Assembly: GCF_900101905.1 (NCBI RefSeq)
Contig: NZ_FNAJ01000002.1
Coordinates: forward strand, 186,001-250,000
Origin: Myxococcus virescens
GTDB taxonomy: Bacteria > Myxococcota > Myxococcia > Myxococcales > Myxococcaceae
Direction of reading: 5' to 3'
DNA: 64,000 nt
Part shown: positions 25,903 through 34,523 of the stretch, piece by piece
Numbering within the stretch: the first letter of the stretch is position 1
How the letters are laid out: the number at the start of each line of letters is the position of its first letter
Notes under the pieces: model-generated
Database searches by the model: none
Seen by the model: the letters and a program-made list of their open reading frames with translations, nothing else
What the model was told of the DNA's origin: nothing
Made by a program: the position numbers and the translations under genes

Positions 25903-26231
25903 GGTTTTGGAAGTATACGCCCGTCAGGGTTTGCGCCCAGTCCTTGCCCTCTCTTCACGCACGTCTCGAACGTTCAGAATTGTCCCCCCGGGGACTTCTT
26001 GGCTTTCAAAGGTTCTGGGTTTTTAATGACCCAGGGATTTCCCCAATAGCCGGACACGGGGCAGTGGCGGAACACTCTCATGTCGGCCCCCGGGGGGAGG
26101 GCCGCCGCGGTGAACTGTGAGCGCGCGCCGGGCGCTCGGTTTCGGGTACCCGGTGCGCCGCTCCTTTCCCACACGCCTGGCGCCCGCACTCCAACCCACG
26201 AGGATGGTTGCCTTTGTGGGCCCACCAGACC
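25903..26231. other. Intergenic region between the LuxR-type and small membrane protein genes
   Basis: 329 bp with no convincing gene. It holds a possible short hairpin at 26015-26034 (CTGGGT and ACCCAG arms) with an A/T-rich loop, and a C/G-rich stretch near 26080-26100. Nothing else recognised. Confidence 0.4.
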
Positions 26232-26579
26232 TCATGGGACATGCAGGAAGCGAGGCAGGCGCCCGGGGGGCACCACCCTGCGCAGGAAATGAAGCATGCC
26301 CAGGCCCAGGTAGGCCATGCCCAGGGCCAGTGCCGCCCAGCCCAGCCAGGCGCTGATGGCGCCCGTGCCCAGGCCCACCAGGGCCCAGATGGCGAGCGCC
26401 GTGCCCACGCCCCAGGGCATGGCCGTGCGCAGGTGGGGCGGACTGAAGGCACCACCCAGGGCGCAGAAGGCGGCCGCCATGACGCCAAAGCCGAACCACT
26501 TTGGCTCCTGGACGGGGAAGATGGCCGCCATGGATAGCAGCGCGGTGAAGAGTCCAAGAATCGCGAGTCCCAGGGTCAT
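26232..26579 (-). CDS. Small four-helix membrane protein, unknown
   Basis: 115 residues, about four hydrophobic helices (LGLAILGLFTALLSMAAIF, FGVMAAAFCALGGAF, TALAIWALVGLGTGAISAWLGWAALALGMAYLGLGMLHF). No recognised domain. Start ATG at 26579. It stands alone between two intergenic regions. Function unknown; could be a small energy-coupling or transporter-accessory protein. Confidence 0.6.
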   Translation of the reverse strand: MTLGLAILGLFTALLSMAAIFPVQEPKWFGFGVMAAAFCALGGAFSPPHLRTAMPWGVGTALAIWALVGLGTGAISAWLGWAALALGMAYLGLGMLHFLRRVVPPGRLPRFLHVP

Positions 26580-26796
26580 GACTTACTCCGTGGCCGTTCC
26601 TGGGAAAGGTGCTCACCGAGCGCGTAGCGTGTAACGCACCTTCGGTTCGTGGGCTTCGCGGCATGCCGCGTGGTGTCGTGCGCAAAGGCGCGAAATCGCA
26701 ACATCCTTCCGCTCGGCACGCTGCTGGCTAGGCTGCCAATCGGTTGTACCACCGTGCGACGGCCGGCCCACGTGAAGAACGGATGGACACCTGGAA

Positions 26797-27804
26797 ATGC
26801 GTTCGATGAAGACGAAGAAGTCCGTGAAGCGCGCGTTGTGCATGGCGGTGGTGATGACGGTCTCCGGATGCAGGGCGCCCGCGGCGTTGGGGCCTGGAGG
26901 CGGCATGAGCGCTTCAGAGGGCTCCGACTCCGCCGCTTCGTCCGAGGGCTCCGACTCCGCCGCTTCATCCGAGGGGTCCGATTCCGCCGCTTCGTCCGAA
27001 GGCTCGGGCGAATCGAGCCAGTCGGACTCAGGTGCGTCGTCGGAGGGCTCGGGCGACTCCAGCCAGTCGGAGTCGAGCGGTTCCAGCGGAGAGGGCTCCA
27101 GCCGGTCGGAGTCGAGCGGCTCGGGTGAAGAGGGCACGAGCCACTCCGAGTCGAGCGGTTCCAGTGGAGAGGGCTCCAGCCAGTCGGAGTCGAGCGGCTC
27201 GGGTGAAGAGGGCACGAGCCACTCCGAGTCGAGCGACAATGAGTCCACGGAGGTCGCCTCTCGAAGCTCCGAGGAAGGCGGCACGAGCGAGGGCTCCGCG
27301 GGAACGGAGAAGGCGGACGGCGAGGCGTCGCGCTCCCGCAGCAACAACAGCAGCCAGTCGAACAACAACGACGTGGCGTCCTCGGTGACGGTGGCCGCGC
27401 TGGTGGTGGGGCTCGGCATCATCATCTGGCAGGCGTATGCCGCGGCGGAGCGGCGCCGAGGGGTGTCTCCGAAAGAGGCGGGCCGCGCCGCCCAGGTGTA
27501 CCTGCGGGCGCGCACGCACCAGCTTCGTGAGGACCTCGCCCTGGGAGCCGGGCCGACGGTGGAGGACCTGGCGGCGGCGGCGCGCATCCGGCGTGAGCAC
27601 CTGGGCCTCTTCGGGCGCGTGCTGCGCGCGAACCGGAAGGAGCTGCTCGAGATGGCTGAGGCGAACACCCTCACGCCGGACCGCGCGCTCGCGTGGCTGG
27701 AGCGGGTGGGAGAGCTGGCGCGGGCCGAGCCGCGGCTGGAGGAAGATCGCCGCGCGTTCCTCGCGGCACCGTCCCAGGAGGGCACCGCGACGGTGGCGCA
27801 CTGA
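26797..27804 (+). CDS. DUF3015-like lipoprotein with Ser/Glu/Gly-rich repeats
   Basis: 335 residues. A lipobox-type signal peptide (MTVSGC) is followed by a Ser-Glu-Gly-rich, disordered segment (about 40-165) made of direct repeats, then a hydrophobic segment (SVTVAALVVGLGIIIWQAY), and a helical C-terminal domain about 215-335 (RGVSPKEAGRAAQVYLRARTHQLREDLALGAGPTVEDLAAAARI) resembling DUF3015. DUF3015 genes are often beside DUF4105 (Lnb-type) genes, as here. The stop overlaps the ATG of the next gene by one base (TGATG). The nucleotide repeats are listed separately. Role unknown; probably envelope-anchored. Confidence 0.72.
   Translation: MRSMKTKKSVKRALCMAVVMTVSGCRAPAALGPGGGMSASEGSDSAASSEGSDSAASSEGSDSAASSEGSGESSQSDSGASSEGSGDSSQSESSGSSGEGSSRSESSGSGEEGTSHSESSGSSGEGSSQSESSGSGEEGTSHSESSDNESTEVASRSSEEGGTSEGSAGTEKADGEASRSRSNNSSQSNNNDVASSVTVAALVVGLGIIIWQAYAAAERRRGVSPKEAGRAAQVYLRARTHQLREDLALGAGPTVEDLAAAARIRREHLGLFGRVLRANRKELLEMAEANTLTPDRALAWLERVGELARAEPRLEEDRRAFLAAPSQEGTATVAH
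26917..26997 (+). repeat. Three 27-bp direct repeats coding for Ser/Glu/Gly units
   Basis: Units begin at 26917, 26944 and 26971. Each encodes nine residues of the form EGSDSAASS, with a few synonymous differences. Confidence 0.85.
27091..27246 (+). repeat. 78-bp tandem repeat in the DUF3015-like gene
   Basis: Two 26-codon units starting at 27091 and 27169 differ at only a few bases in the part I compared. They encode a Ser/Glu/Gly-rich stretch. The near-identity points to recent duplication or slippage; copy number may vary between strains. Confidence 0.75.
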
Positions 27805-30590
27805 TGCGCGGGCTGCGGCTGCTCGCGCTCGTCTTCGCGCTGCCGGTGCACGCCGACGATGCCCTGTCCGCGCGCGTCCACGCGCTCGAACAGGCGGGCG
27901 TGGTCCTGCGGGGCGCCGCGGCGGCCGACGCGGACCTGGTGACGGAGGTGGAGGCGGGGCTGGAGGCGCTGCCCCCGGCGATGCGGCGTCCGCCCGGTGG
28001 TCCCCTGGAATTGGTGCTGCACCCGGAGGCAGCACCGCTGGGCCTGGGCGATGGCTCCCCCGAGCGTCCCGACTGGACGGAGGGCCGCGCGCGGTTCCAC
28101 CTCTACCAGTACGTCCCATCGGAGGAACGCCGGGCCACGCTGCGTCTGTCTCGACTGACGGACGCGGAGGCGGAGCGGTTGTGGCGCCGGCGCGCGGTGG
28201 TGCACGCGGTGATGCAGCGCTGGGATGACGCGAAAGGCTGGAGCGGCACCCCGGCCTGGCGCCGGATATCGGGTTGGATGAAGCCCTTCGAGCGGCCCCT
28301 GGTGTGGAAGGAGGAGGTCCGCCTTCGCTACGCCGGAGCCTTCAGCCGCGCCATGGGGCAGCGCAGCGCCTCGTTGGATTGGGTGACGTTCGCCGAGGAG
28401 CTGCTCGTGCCCGTGGAGTCCCTGCGCGCGGACGCGCTGCCGGTGGATGACCACGTCCGCTGCCAGGAGTTCTCCAAGGCCCGTGCGCTGACGGAGCAAC
28501 TGGAAGCGTCGGGCCTGGGCACGCTGCCGCCGCGGGGGGACTGCCCCGCCTTTGAAGCCTGGGCGGAGCTGGAGTCCCTGTCGCACTTCGAGGTGCTGCT
28601 GGTGGCCTCCACGGGCCGTCAGCCAGAGTCCCTCTTCGGACACCTGCTGCTGCGCCCGGTGTGGAACGAGGGCGAGGTACCACGGGGACCCACCTTCGAA
28701 CGGGTGGTGCAACTGGTCGCGCTGACAGGGATGGAGTCCAAGGGCCTGGGCTACGTGGTGAAGGGAATGACGGGGGCCTACGACACCGTCTTCCTCACGG
28801 GGACGATGGGCGACCTGTCCCACGAGGCGCTGGAGCTGGAGCAGCGCTCCATCCGCCGCTTCCGCCTGCGCCTGAAGCCCGGCGAGGAAGCGCGGATGCT
28901 GGAGCGGGTGTGGGAGCTCGAGCGCCGCGGGTACCTGGGCTACTACTTCTTCACGGACAACTGCGCGAGCGCGCTCGTCTTCCTGCTCAACGGCGCGCTG
29001 GAGGGGGGGCGGCAGCTGCGTCCTCCCGGCACGCTTTGGGTCCTGCCCACCGCCACGCTGGACACCCTGGCCCGGGTGCAGGTGGAGGAGCCAGGGGGCG
29101 AGACGTCCTCCCTCCTGGAGCACATCCCGGATGCATTCGAGTCCACCGGGGACCGCGCGGTGCGTGCGCACTCGGCACAGCAGGAGGCACTGGACGCGCT
29201 GGCCGGACATGTCGGAGCAGATGAGCTCGCGCGTCTCCGGGGCGTGCATGCCCGGTTGGAGTCGCCGGAGCCACAGGTCCGCGCCCCGGCCTATGACGAA
29301 CTGCCCGGAGTGGTGGCCGCGCTGATGCACTCGGCGAAGACGGCGTCCCGGGACATGGTCCGCGCGCACCTGCATGCCTACGTGGCGCACGCGGTGCGGG
29401 TGGAGCGCGCCGCGGTGGACCGTGCCGACGGCGAGCGCCTGCGAATCGAGCGCGAGCGGATGCTCGCGATGAAGGTGTCGGTTGCGGGCTCGGCAAGGGC
29501 CGGCACGGCCGAGCGCCAACGCGTCTTCGAGACCGAGGACGCGCTCCAACGGAGGCTCGCGGTGTTGGACCGCGCCACCTTGCTGAAGGACGCGCTGGCC
29601 TCCGCGGAGCGCCGTCCACCCACGCCCGAGGAGCTGCGGACGCTGGTGTGGGCCGAGCGAACCGAGGCCACCTTCCACCGCGCCACCGACGTGCAGGGCG
29701 CGCTCAATGACGGCTTGCTGGCGACCGTGGACCCGGTGGCCTTCCTGCACGAGGACCGGCGCCGAAAGGTGGCGGCGGAGACGGCCTGGGCGGAAGGGGC
29801 GCAGCGGGAGTCCGGAGCGGGGCGCGTGATGGTGGCCCTGGGCGTGGACTTTCCCGAAGGGGCCGCGGCCCGGACCCTGGTGGGGCTGCGCACCGCGGGC
29901 ATGGCCGAGGCGCTGGGCGATGCGCGGCTCCACGGCTTCCAGCCGAGCAGTGAGCTGCGGGTGCTCGATGGCGAGCTGTTTCTCCTGCCGCGCTGGGGGC
30001 TGCCGAAGGTGGTGGCCTCGGACCTGACGCTGTTGGGCTACCGCACGCTGCTGCGCGAGCTTCCCCAGTTCCGTGACTCCTTCTGGGATTCGCTCGGCTG
30101 GGGTGCCGAGGCCCGCGTGGCGTCGAGCGACGCGCGCCTGCTGCGCTATCGCGCGTCGGTGCAGGCGGAGGCGTTGATGGTGCTGGACGAGGACGCGCGC
30201 TTCTCGCGCTTCACCACGGTGGGCGTGGGCGGCCTGGCCGCGGTGCACTGGAACCGGGATGTGCTGACGCCGGCCGCGGGGCCGCGCCTGTCACTGGCGC
30301 ATCGGATGGGGCTGTTCGGCTCGGGTGCCAACGCGGTGCGGCTGGAGGCGGCCTACGCGCCCACCTGGAGGGTGGGGGACACACACTTCACCCACGAGGC
30401 GGGCGCGGCGCTCCAGTTGGAGGTGTGGCTGGGGCGCGCGGGGCCCTTCGGCGTGCTCCTCACGCCCCGCGCGCAGGTCCGGTGGGAGGGGGCGATATCG
30501 CCCACGCCCCATTGGGAAGCCTTGTCGCCGTCTACGTGGTTGGCCGGCTCGGCGGAGCGGCGTCTGGCACTCGGGTTCGAGGTGCGCTGA
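27804..30590 (+). CDS. DUF4105 (Lnb-type N-terminal periplasmic) protein
   Basis: 928-residue exported protein: signal peptide (RLLALVFALPVHA) then DUF4105-type features, FGHLLLRPVWN (the FGH motif) and YFFTDNCASALVFLLNGAL (the D-N-C motif), followed by a large C-terminal half. The end, with repeated short amphipathic strands (LSLAHRMGLFGSGANAVRLEAAYAPTWR, GPFGVLLTPRAQVRWEGA), looks like an outer-membrane beta barrel. The DNC and FGH motifs resemble a cysteine-protease-like fold, but activity is not shown. It is coupled to the DUF3015-like gene by a one-base overlap. Its 3' end overlaps the convergent membrane-protein gene by 59 bp. Confidence 0.82.
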   Translation: MRGLRLLALVFALPVHADDALSARVHALEQAGVVLRGAAAADADLVTEVEAGLEALPPAMRRPPGGPLELVLHPEAAPLGLGDGSPERPDWTEGRARFHLYQYVPSEERRATLRLSRLTDAEAERLWRRRAVVHAVMQRWDDAKGWSGTPAWRRISGWMKPFERPLVWKEEVRLRYAGAFSRAMGQRSASLDWVTFAEELLVPVESLRADALPVDDHVRCQEFSKARALTEQLEASGLGTLPPRGDCPAFEAWAELESLSHFEVLLVASTGRQPESLFGHLLLRPVWNEGEVPRGPTFERVVQLVALTGMESKGLGYVVKGMTGAYDTVFLTGTMGDLSHEALELEQRSIRRFRLRLKPGEEARMLERVWELERRGYLGYYFFTDNCASALVFLLNGALEGGRQLRPPGTLWVLPTATLDTLARVQVEEPGGETSSLLEHIPDAFESTGDRAVRAHSAQQEALDALAGHVGADELARLRGVHARLESPEPQVRAPAYDELPGVVAALMHSAKTASRDMVRAHLHAYVAHAVRVERAAVDRADGERLRIERERMLAMKVSVAGSARAGTAERQRVFETEDALQRRLAVLDRATLLKDALASAERRPPTPEELRTLVWAERTEATFHRATDVQGALNDGLLATVDPVAFLHEDRRRKVAAETAWAEGAQRESGAGRVMVALGVDFPEGAAARTLVGLRTAGMAEALGDARLHGFQPSSELRVLDGELFLLPRWGLPKVVASDLTLLGYRTLLRELPQFRDSFWDSLGWGAEARVASSDARLLRYRASVQAEALMVLDEDARFSRFTTVGVGGLAAVHWNRDVLTPAAGPRLSLAHRMGLFGSGANAVRLEAAYAPTWRVGDTHFTHEAGAALQLEVWLGRAGPFGVLLTPRAQVRWEGAISPTPHWEALSPSTWLAGSAERRLALGFEVR

Positions 30591-31056
30591 CAGGGGCGGG
30601 CTCGCCGATTTTGTAGCTCGTCCAGAACGGGTGGCTGATGGCTCCCGTCACGGCGCCGATGAAGATGCCGATGACGTAGAGCGCCGTGTACCCCCAGAAG
30701 CCCAGGCCATAGAAGATGTGGCCCTGGGTCGCCGAGCCGATGAAGAGGAAGAAGGCGAGGGCGGTGGGCACCGCGACGGCGGAGAGGGCAGCCGCGCCGA
30801 GCGCGCGCGGCATCCTTCGCGCGTGGAAGCCGCCGAAGGTGCCGGCCAGGAGCCCGTTGAACATGGGCAGGAAGAACAGGGCCATGCTGATGAACGCCAT
30901 CACCAGCGTGCTCACGATGAACCGGTTGTGGACCGGATTGATGGTGTCTGGCTTGAAGGTCAGGTCCGCGGGAATCTCCTGGCGGATGTACTCGTAGCGC
31001 GGCTTGGGACCGGCAAGGGCCTTCTCCGGGTCCTGCGTCAGGATGCGCTCGGGCAT
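30532..31056 (-). CDS. Small multi-pass membrane protein, unknown
   Basis: 174 residues. Cytoplasmic N-terminus (about 45 residues, charged), then four hydrophobic spans (FIVSTLVMAFISMALFFLPMF, LSAVAVPTALAFFLFIGSA, GFWGYTALYVIGIFIGAVTGAI), and a Pro-rich C-terminus. No domain recognised. The last 59 bp overlap the convergent DUF4105 gene. Confidence 0.62.
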   Translation of the reverse strand: MPERILTQDPEKALAGPKPRYEYIRQEIPADLTFKPDTINPVHNRFIVSTLVMAFISMALFFLPMFNGLLAGTFGGFHARRMPRALGAAALSAVAVPTALAFFLFIGSATQGHIFYGLGFWGYTALYVIGIFIGAVTGAISHPFWTSYKIGEPAPVSAPRTRVPDAAPPSRPTT

Positions 31057-31322
31057 GTCTGGCTACCTCCCTCGAGGGCAAATCAACGTGTGCTTGATGG
31101 CCATGAGTTTGTGACGCCAGCGGGTGCGCGGAAGGGCCGCTGGCCGCATCGGGGGGCGGGCCACCTGCCGGGCCCTGGAATTCTCCCTCCGGAATACTCG
31201 CGGAGTCCCTGGATACCCGAGTCGAGGGGCCCGAAGATGCGCGCCGGACTTGGCGGACGGTGGCCTCCGGCTATGCTGCCGCGCCCGGCAGCACCTCCAT
31301 CTCTGCCCGTACGGAATTTTCC

Positions 31323-31811
31323 ATGAGCTTTCGTCGCAAACTGCTGACCCTCGCCCTTGCCTCTTCCTCCCTGCTGGCCGCCTGCGTCGTGCAGCGTCCG
31401 TTCTATCGCGACGTCGTCCAGCCCGCGGGCTCGTCGGTGACGGCCGGCACCCTGGTGGACCTCATCGTCCTGGACTCGGACACCAACCAGCCCGTGAAGG
31501 GCGCCAAGGTTCTCTGGGGCGAGGACTCCCGTTCGCGCGAGTCCTACGTCACGGACGAGGACGGCCGGGTGTCCTTCGACGTGACGCCGGCGCTGCTGAA
31601 GGAGAACCCGCTGGTGGAGGTCGTGCTGCCCAGGGGCGTTCGGAGCTACCGCCTGCAGGTGGTGCCCGCGACGGATGCCGCCGCGCCCGAGGCGTCGGAG
31701 GCCTCTGCTGCTCCCGCGACGCCCGAGGCTCCCGCGACGCCCGAGGCCCCCGCCGTGCCGGAGACGCCGGCGGCGGAGGATTCCGCCGCGGCGCCTGAAA
31801 CCGGCAACTGA
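31323..31811 (+). CDS. Lipoprotein with Ala/Pro/Glu-rich tail
   Basis: 162 residues. Signal peptide with lipobox LLAAC. Residues about 40-105 look like a small beta-sandwich (LVDLIVLDSDTNQPVKGAKVLWG...GRVSFDVTPALLKENPLVEVVLPRGVRSYRLQV), reminiscent of carboxypeptidase-regulatory-like or transthyretin-like folds. The last 40 residues are a disordered Ala/Pro/Glu run (PEAPATPEAPA). Probably surface or periplasmic; function unknown. Confidence 0.78.
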   Translation: MSFRRKLLTLALASSSLLAACVVQRPFYRDVVQPAGSSVTAGTLVDLIVLDSDTNQPVKGAKVLWGEDSRSRESYVTDEDGRVSFDVTPALLKENPLVEVVLPRGVRSYRLQVVPATDAAAPEASEASAAPATPEAPATPEAPAVPETPAAEDSAAAPETGN

Positions 31812-31836
31812 GTCCGTTCTCTCTTCCGCGCGAGGC

Positions 31837-32511
31837 TCAGCCGAGCTTCGCGTGGAGGAAGTCCACGGTGCGCTGCCACGCCTTCGCGGCGTTGTCCGGT
31901 GAGTAGACCTCCGGACGCGTGTCATTGAAGAAGGCGTGCTGTGCGTCGTAGCGGTGAATCTCCATGGGGACGCCGCCGCCCTTCAGCTTCTTCTCCAACG
32001 CGTCCACTCGCTCCGGCGAGCACCATTCGTCATTGTTCGCGTAGTGCCCGAGCACCGGCGCGCGGATGCGTGACACGTCCGCGGCCTCCTCCGGGGGGAT
32101 GCCGTAGAAGGGCACGACGGCGTCGAGCCCCGGCTCATTCGCGGCGGCCAGCAGCGCCAGCGCGCCGCCCATGCAGAAGCCCATGATGGCCACCTGGGTG
32201 CCGGGCTTTCGCGCGCGCAGCGCCTCCACCGCGGCGCGCAGGTCCGCCGTGGCCTTGTCCCAAGCCATCGCCTTCAGCATCGCGTTGGCCTCGTTGGCGT
32301 CCTTCGTCACGCGGCCTTCGTAGAGGTCCACCGCGAAGACGGTGAAGCCTTCTCGCGCCAGCCGGTCCGCCACGTCGCGCGTGTGCCCGTTGAGGCCCCA
32401 GTACTCGTGGATGAGCACCACCGCTCCGGGCGCATCGCCCTTCGGGGCTGCACTCAGATAGCCCGCCAGCGCCTGGCCCTGCTTGCCGATGAGCTGCGTC
32501 TGTCCTGTCAT
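31837..32511 (-). CDS. Dienelactone-hydrolase-family protein
   Basis: 224-residue alpha/beta hydrolase of the dienelactone hydrolase type. Family features: nucleophile Cys113 in GFCMGG, Glu36 in the LIHEYWGL motif, acid Asp161 in YANNDEWCSP and base His192 in AQHAFFND. The full set is present, so it should be active on a lactone or ester. The physiological substrate is unknown because no catechol-pathway genes are nearby. Confidence 0.88.
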   Translation of the reverse strand: MTGQTQLIGKQGQALAGYLSAAPKGDAPGAVVLIHEYWGLNGHTRDVADRLAREGFTVFAVDLYEGRVTKDANEANAMLKAMAWDKATADLRAAVEALRARKPGTQVAIMGFCMGGALALLAAANEPGLDAVVPFYGIPPEEAADVSRIRAPVLGHYANNDEWCSPERVDALEKKLKGGGVPMEIHRYDAQHAFFNDTRPEVYSPDNAAKAWQRTVDFLHAKLG

Positions 32512-32616
32512 GGCTTCACCCTTGCGAGGTTGTGGAAGGGGGCGCAGCTTAACGGCCGATTCCGCGAACGCGCGCGCGAACCCGCCGCCGTGCCCGCTTG
32601 GCGACAGAGGACTGGC

Positions 32617-33120
32617 ATGTCGAAGGCATTCACGAAGGAGGACTCGGGCGATGACAGCGTGATGCCCGTCCGTCCACGCGCGTCCTCCGGGGAGAAGCGC
32701 TACATCACCCCGGAGGGCTACCGGGCGCTCCAGGAGGAACTGGCGGCGGCGCAGGGGCCGGACCCCAAGGCGGGTGAGTTCACGGAGCTGGAGGCGGGCG
32801 TGCGCCGCAAGGAGCGCGAGCGGCGCGTACAGGAACTGGCGGCGGTGCTGGAGGACGTGCGGGTGGTGGAGCCCGACGCCTCGCAGGCCGGCCGCGTCTT
32901 CTTCGGCGCCTGGGTGGAGCTGGAGGACGAGGACGGCGGCCCGGTGCGCTACCGCATCGTCGGGCCGGACGAGTCCGACGTGAAGGCGGGGCGGCTGAGC
33001 GTGGAGTCGCCCCTGGCCCGGGCCCTGCTGGGCAAGGAAGTGGGCGAGTCCGTGGTGGTGGAGCGCCCCCGCGGCCCCGTGGAGTACACGGTGACGGCCG
33101 TGGACTACGCCGCGTCCTGA
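32617..33120 (+). CDS. Gre-type transcription factor with shortened coiled coil
   Basis: 167-residue Gre-like protein. The N-terminal YITPEGYRALQEEL motif and the C-terminal FKBP-like domain (FFGAWVELEDEDGGPVRYRIVGPDE..LSVESPLARALLGKEVGESVVVERPRGPVEYTVTAVDY) match GreB. Between them the coiled coil is about 14-15 residues shorter than GreB, and the usual acidic tip (sequence such as LGDRSENADY) is replaced by DPKAGEFTELEAGV. The two acidic residues that hold the catalytic metal in GreA/GreB are therefore not evident, so it may bind RNA polymerase's secondary channel without cleaving RNA. Start ATG at 32617. Confidence 0.78.
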   Translation: MSKAFTKEDSGDDSVMPVRPRASSGEKRYITPEGYRALQEELAAAQGPDPKAGEFTELEAGVRRKERERRVQELAAVLEDVRVVEPDASQAGRVFFGAWVELEDEDGGPVRYRIVGPDESDVKAGRLSVESPLARALLGKEVGESVVVERPRGPVEYTVTAVDYAAS

Positions 33121-33127
33121 GCCGGGC

Positions 33128-33844
33128 TCAGCGCCTGGTGGCGATGACGGTGCTCAGCACGGAGAAGGGCTCCGGCATCAGGCCGTCGCGCACCTCGACG
33201 GTGAAGCCTTCTGCTTCGAGCAGCGCGCGGGCCCGGGGCACCAGGAACGTCAGGTAGTACATGACGAAGGGCGGCTTCCACAGCGCGTTGCGTGCGCGCA
33301 TGGCGGCGTTGAAGCCCTTGGCCATCCAGTAGCCCGGGCGGAGCTTCGACGGCGGGTGCGCGGTGACGAAGAGGAAGCGGCCCCCGGGGCGCAGCGCGCG
33401 GGCGATGCCTTTCACGAGCCTTGGCTCGTCCTCTTCGAGGATGTGACCGAAGGCGCCGAAGCTGGTGACGACGTCGAACGCGCCGTCGAAGGGGAGCGCC
33501 AGCGCGTCGCCCTGGATGAACTCCAGCGCCGCGGTGCCCGGCGCCTGCGCGAGCTGCTGGCGCGCCTCGTCGAGCATGCCCTGGCTGAGGTCGAAGCCCA
33601 CCACGCGCTCCCGCGCGAGCGGGCGCAAGAAGCGCATGGCCGCGCCGGTGCCGCAGCACACGTCCAGCGCGCTGCCGACGCTGCCGGGCGCGCCCAGTTG
33701 GGCAATGGCGGCCTCGAGCACCGCGTCTGGCGTGCGAAAGGGCGTGTACTCGAACTTGGGCGCGAGCAGGTCGTAGCCGTGCTCGACGGACGTGAGGGCC
33801 TGCGCGGCCAGCTCCCGGAGGGTGGGGCCCTTGCGGTGGAACAT
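33128..33844 (-). CDS. Class I SAM-dependent methyltransferase
   Basis: 238 residues. Motif I LDVCCGTGAAMRFL, then FDLSQGMLDEARQQL, IQGDALALPF, VVTSFGAFGHI and a RPGGRFLFVTA loop are the Rossmann-like methyltransferase pattern. The C-terminal part (APAPFVMYYLTFLVPRARALLEAEGF) is less conserved and carries a hydrophobic helix. Substrate unknown. Starts with ATG at 33844; 3' end is convergent with the Gre-like gene (7 bp apart). Confidence 0.88.
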   Translation of the reverse strand: MFHRKGPTLRELAAQALTSVEHGYDLLAPKFEYTPFRTPDAVLEAAIAQLGAPGSVGSALDVCCGTGAAMRFLRPLARERVVGFDLSQGMLDEARQQLAQAPGTAALEFIQGDALALPFDGAFDVVTSFGAFGHILEEDEPRLVKGIARALRPGGRFLFVTAHPPSKLRPGYWMAKGFNAAMRARNALWKPPFVMYYLTFLVPRARALLEAEGFTVEVRDGLMPEPFSVLSTVIATRR

Positions 33845-33970
33845 GGTGTCTCGGGGTGTATCGCACCCACACCGGCCCCTCCCTCTGAAAATGCGGCCGG
33901 TATCGGGCATTGAATGTTCCGCGGGGTGCCCCGTCAGAAGGTTCAAGCAGGACGACGGAGGAGGACGACA

Positions 33971-34402
33971 ATGGCGCTCAAGACGGGTTTCGCGGTGCTG
34001 GCTTTCGGAATGATGTTCCTCGGCTCCACGGCCGCGCATGCGAAGGACGACAACGAGAAGTCGCGGTTCTCCCAGCAGCACCGGCATGACGGCCGCGGCG
34101 GCAACTTCGGTGTCCACGTCGACGCCCGCCGCCACCCGGGACCCGCGCCGCTGCCGCCGCCGCACGCTCGGGGCCGCTACGAACTGCAGACGGTGAACCG
34201 CTGGGTGCAGGGCCGCTACGAGCAGGTGTGGGTCCCCGAGGTGTGCCGCGAGCGTCACAACCGCCGCTCGCGGGTGACCCGGTGCACCGGCGGCTTCTAC
34301 GAGCAGCGCTGGGTGCCGGCCCGCTACGAGCCGGTCCAGGAGTGGGTGTGGGTGACCTACGCTCCGGGCCGGGTGCACATGGCCAGCGCCGGCCGCCGCT
34401 AG
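33971..34402 (+). CDS. Secreted small basic protein with YEQ-W-V-P repeats
   Basis: 143 residues. A signal peptide (AFGMMFLGSTAAHA) is followed by a His/Pro/Arg-rich region and a repetitive part with RYEQVWVPEVCRERHNRRSRVTRCTGGFYEQRWVPARYEPVQEWVWV, i.e. a Tyr/Trp-rich motif occurring about three times with two Cys in between. Strong RBS (GGAGGAGG) about nine bases upstream. The pattern may be cell-envelope or matrix-associated; no family recognised. Confidence 0.75.
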   Translation: MALKTGFAVLAFGMMFLGSTAAHAKDDNEKSRFSQQHRHDGRGGNFGVHVDARRHPGPAPLPPPHARGRYELQTVNRWVQGRYEQVWVPEVCRERHNRRSRVTRCTGGFYEQRWVPARYEPVQEWVWVTYAPGRVHMASAGRR

Positions 34403-34523
34403 ACGATTCGAGTATCGGGGGACCGCGCCGCGGGCGCGCCGGGCTACGGGGGTAACCCGGCGCGCCTCGCGGCAGCAGGTCCACAGTGCCTTTCCCCGCC
34501 GGGCCTGTTACTGAATGCGCCGC

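Noticed and set aside
26015..26034. Terminator hairpin in the 25903-26231 gap
   Set aside because: Stem of only six pairs and no clear T-run on either strand.
26613..30248. 1211-residue minus-strand ORF opposite the DUF3015/DUF4105 genes
   Set aside because: Repeats and DUF4105 signatures lie on the plus strand; the ORF is rich in His/Arg/Gln as shadow frames are.
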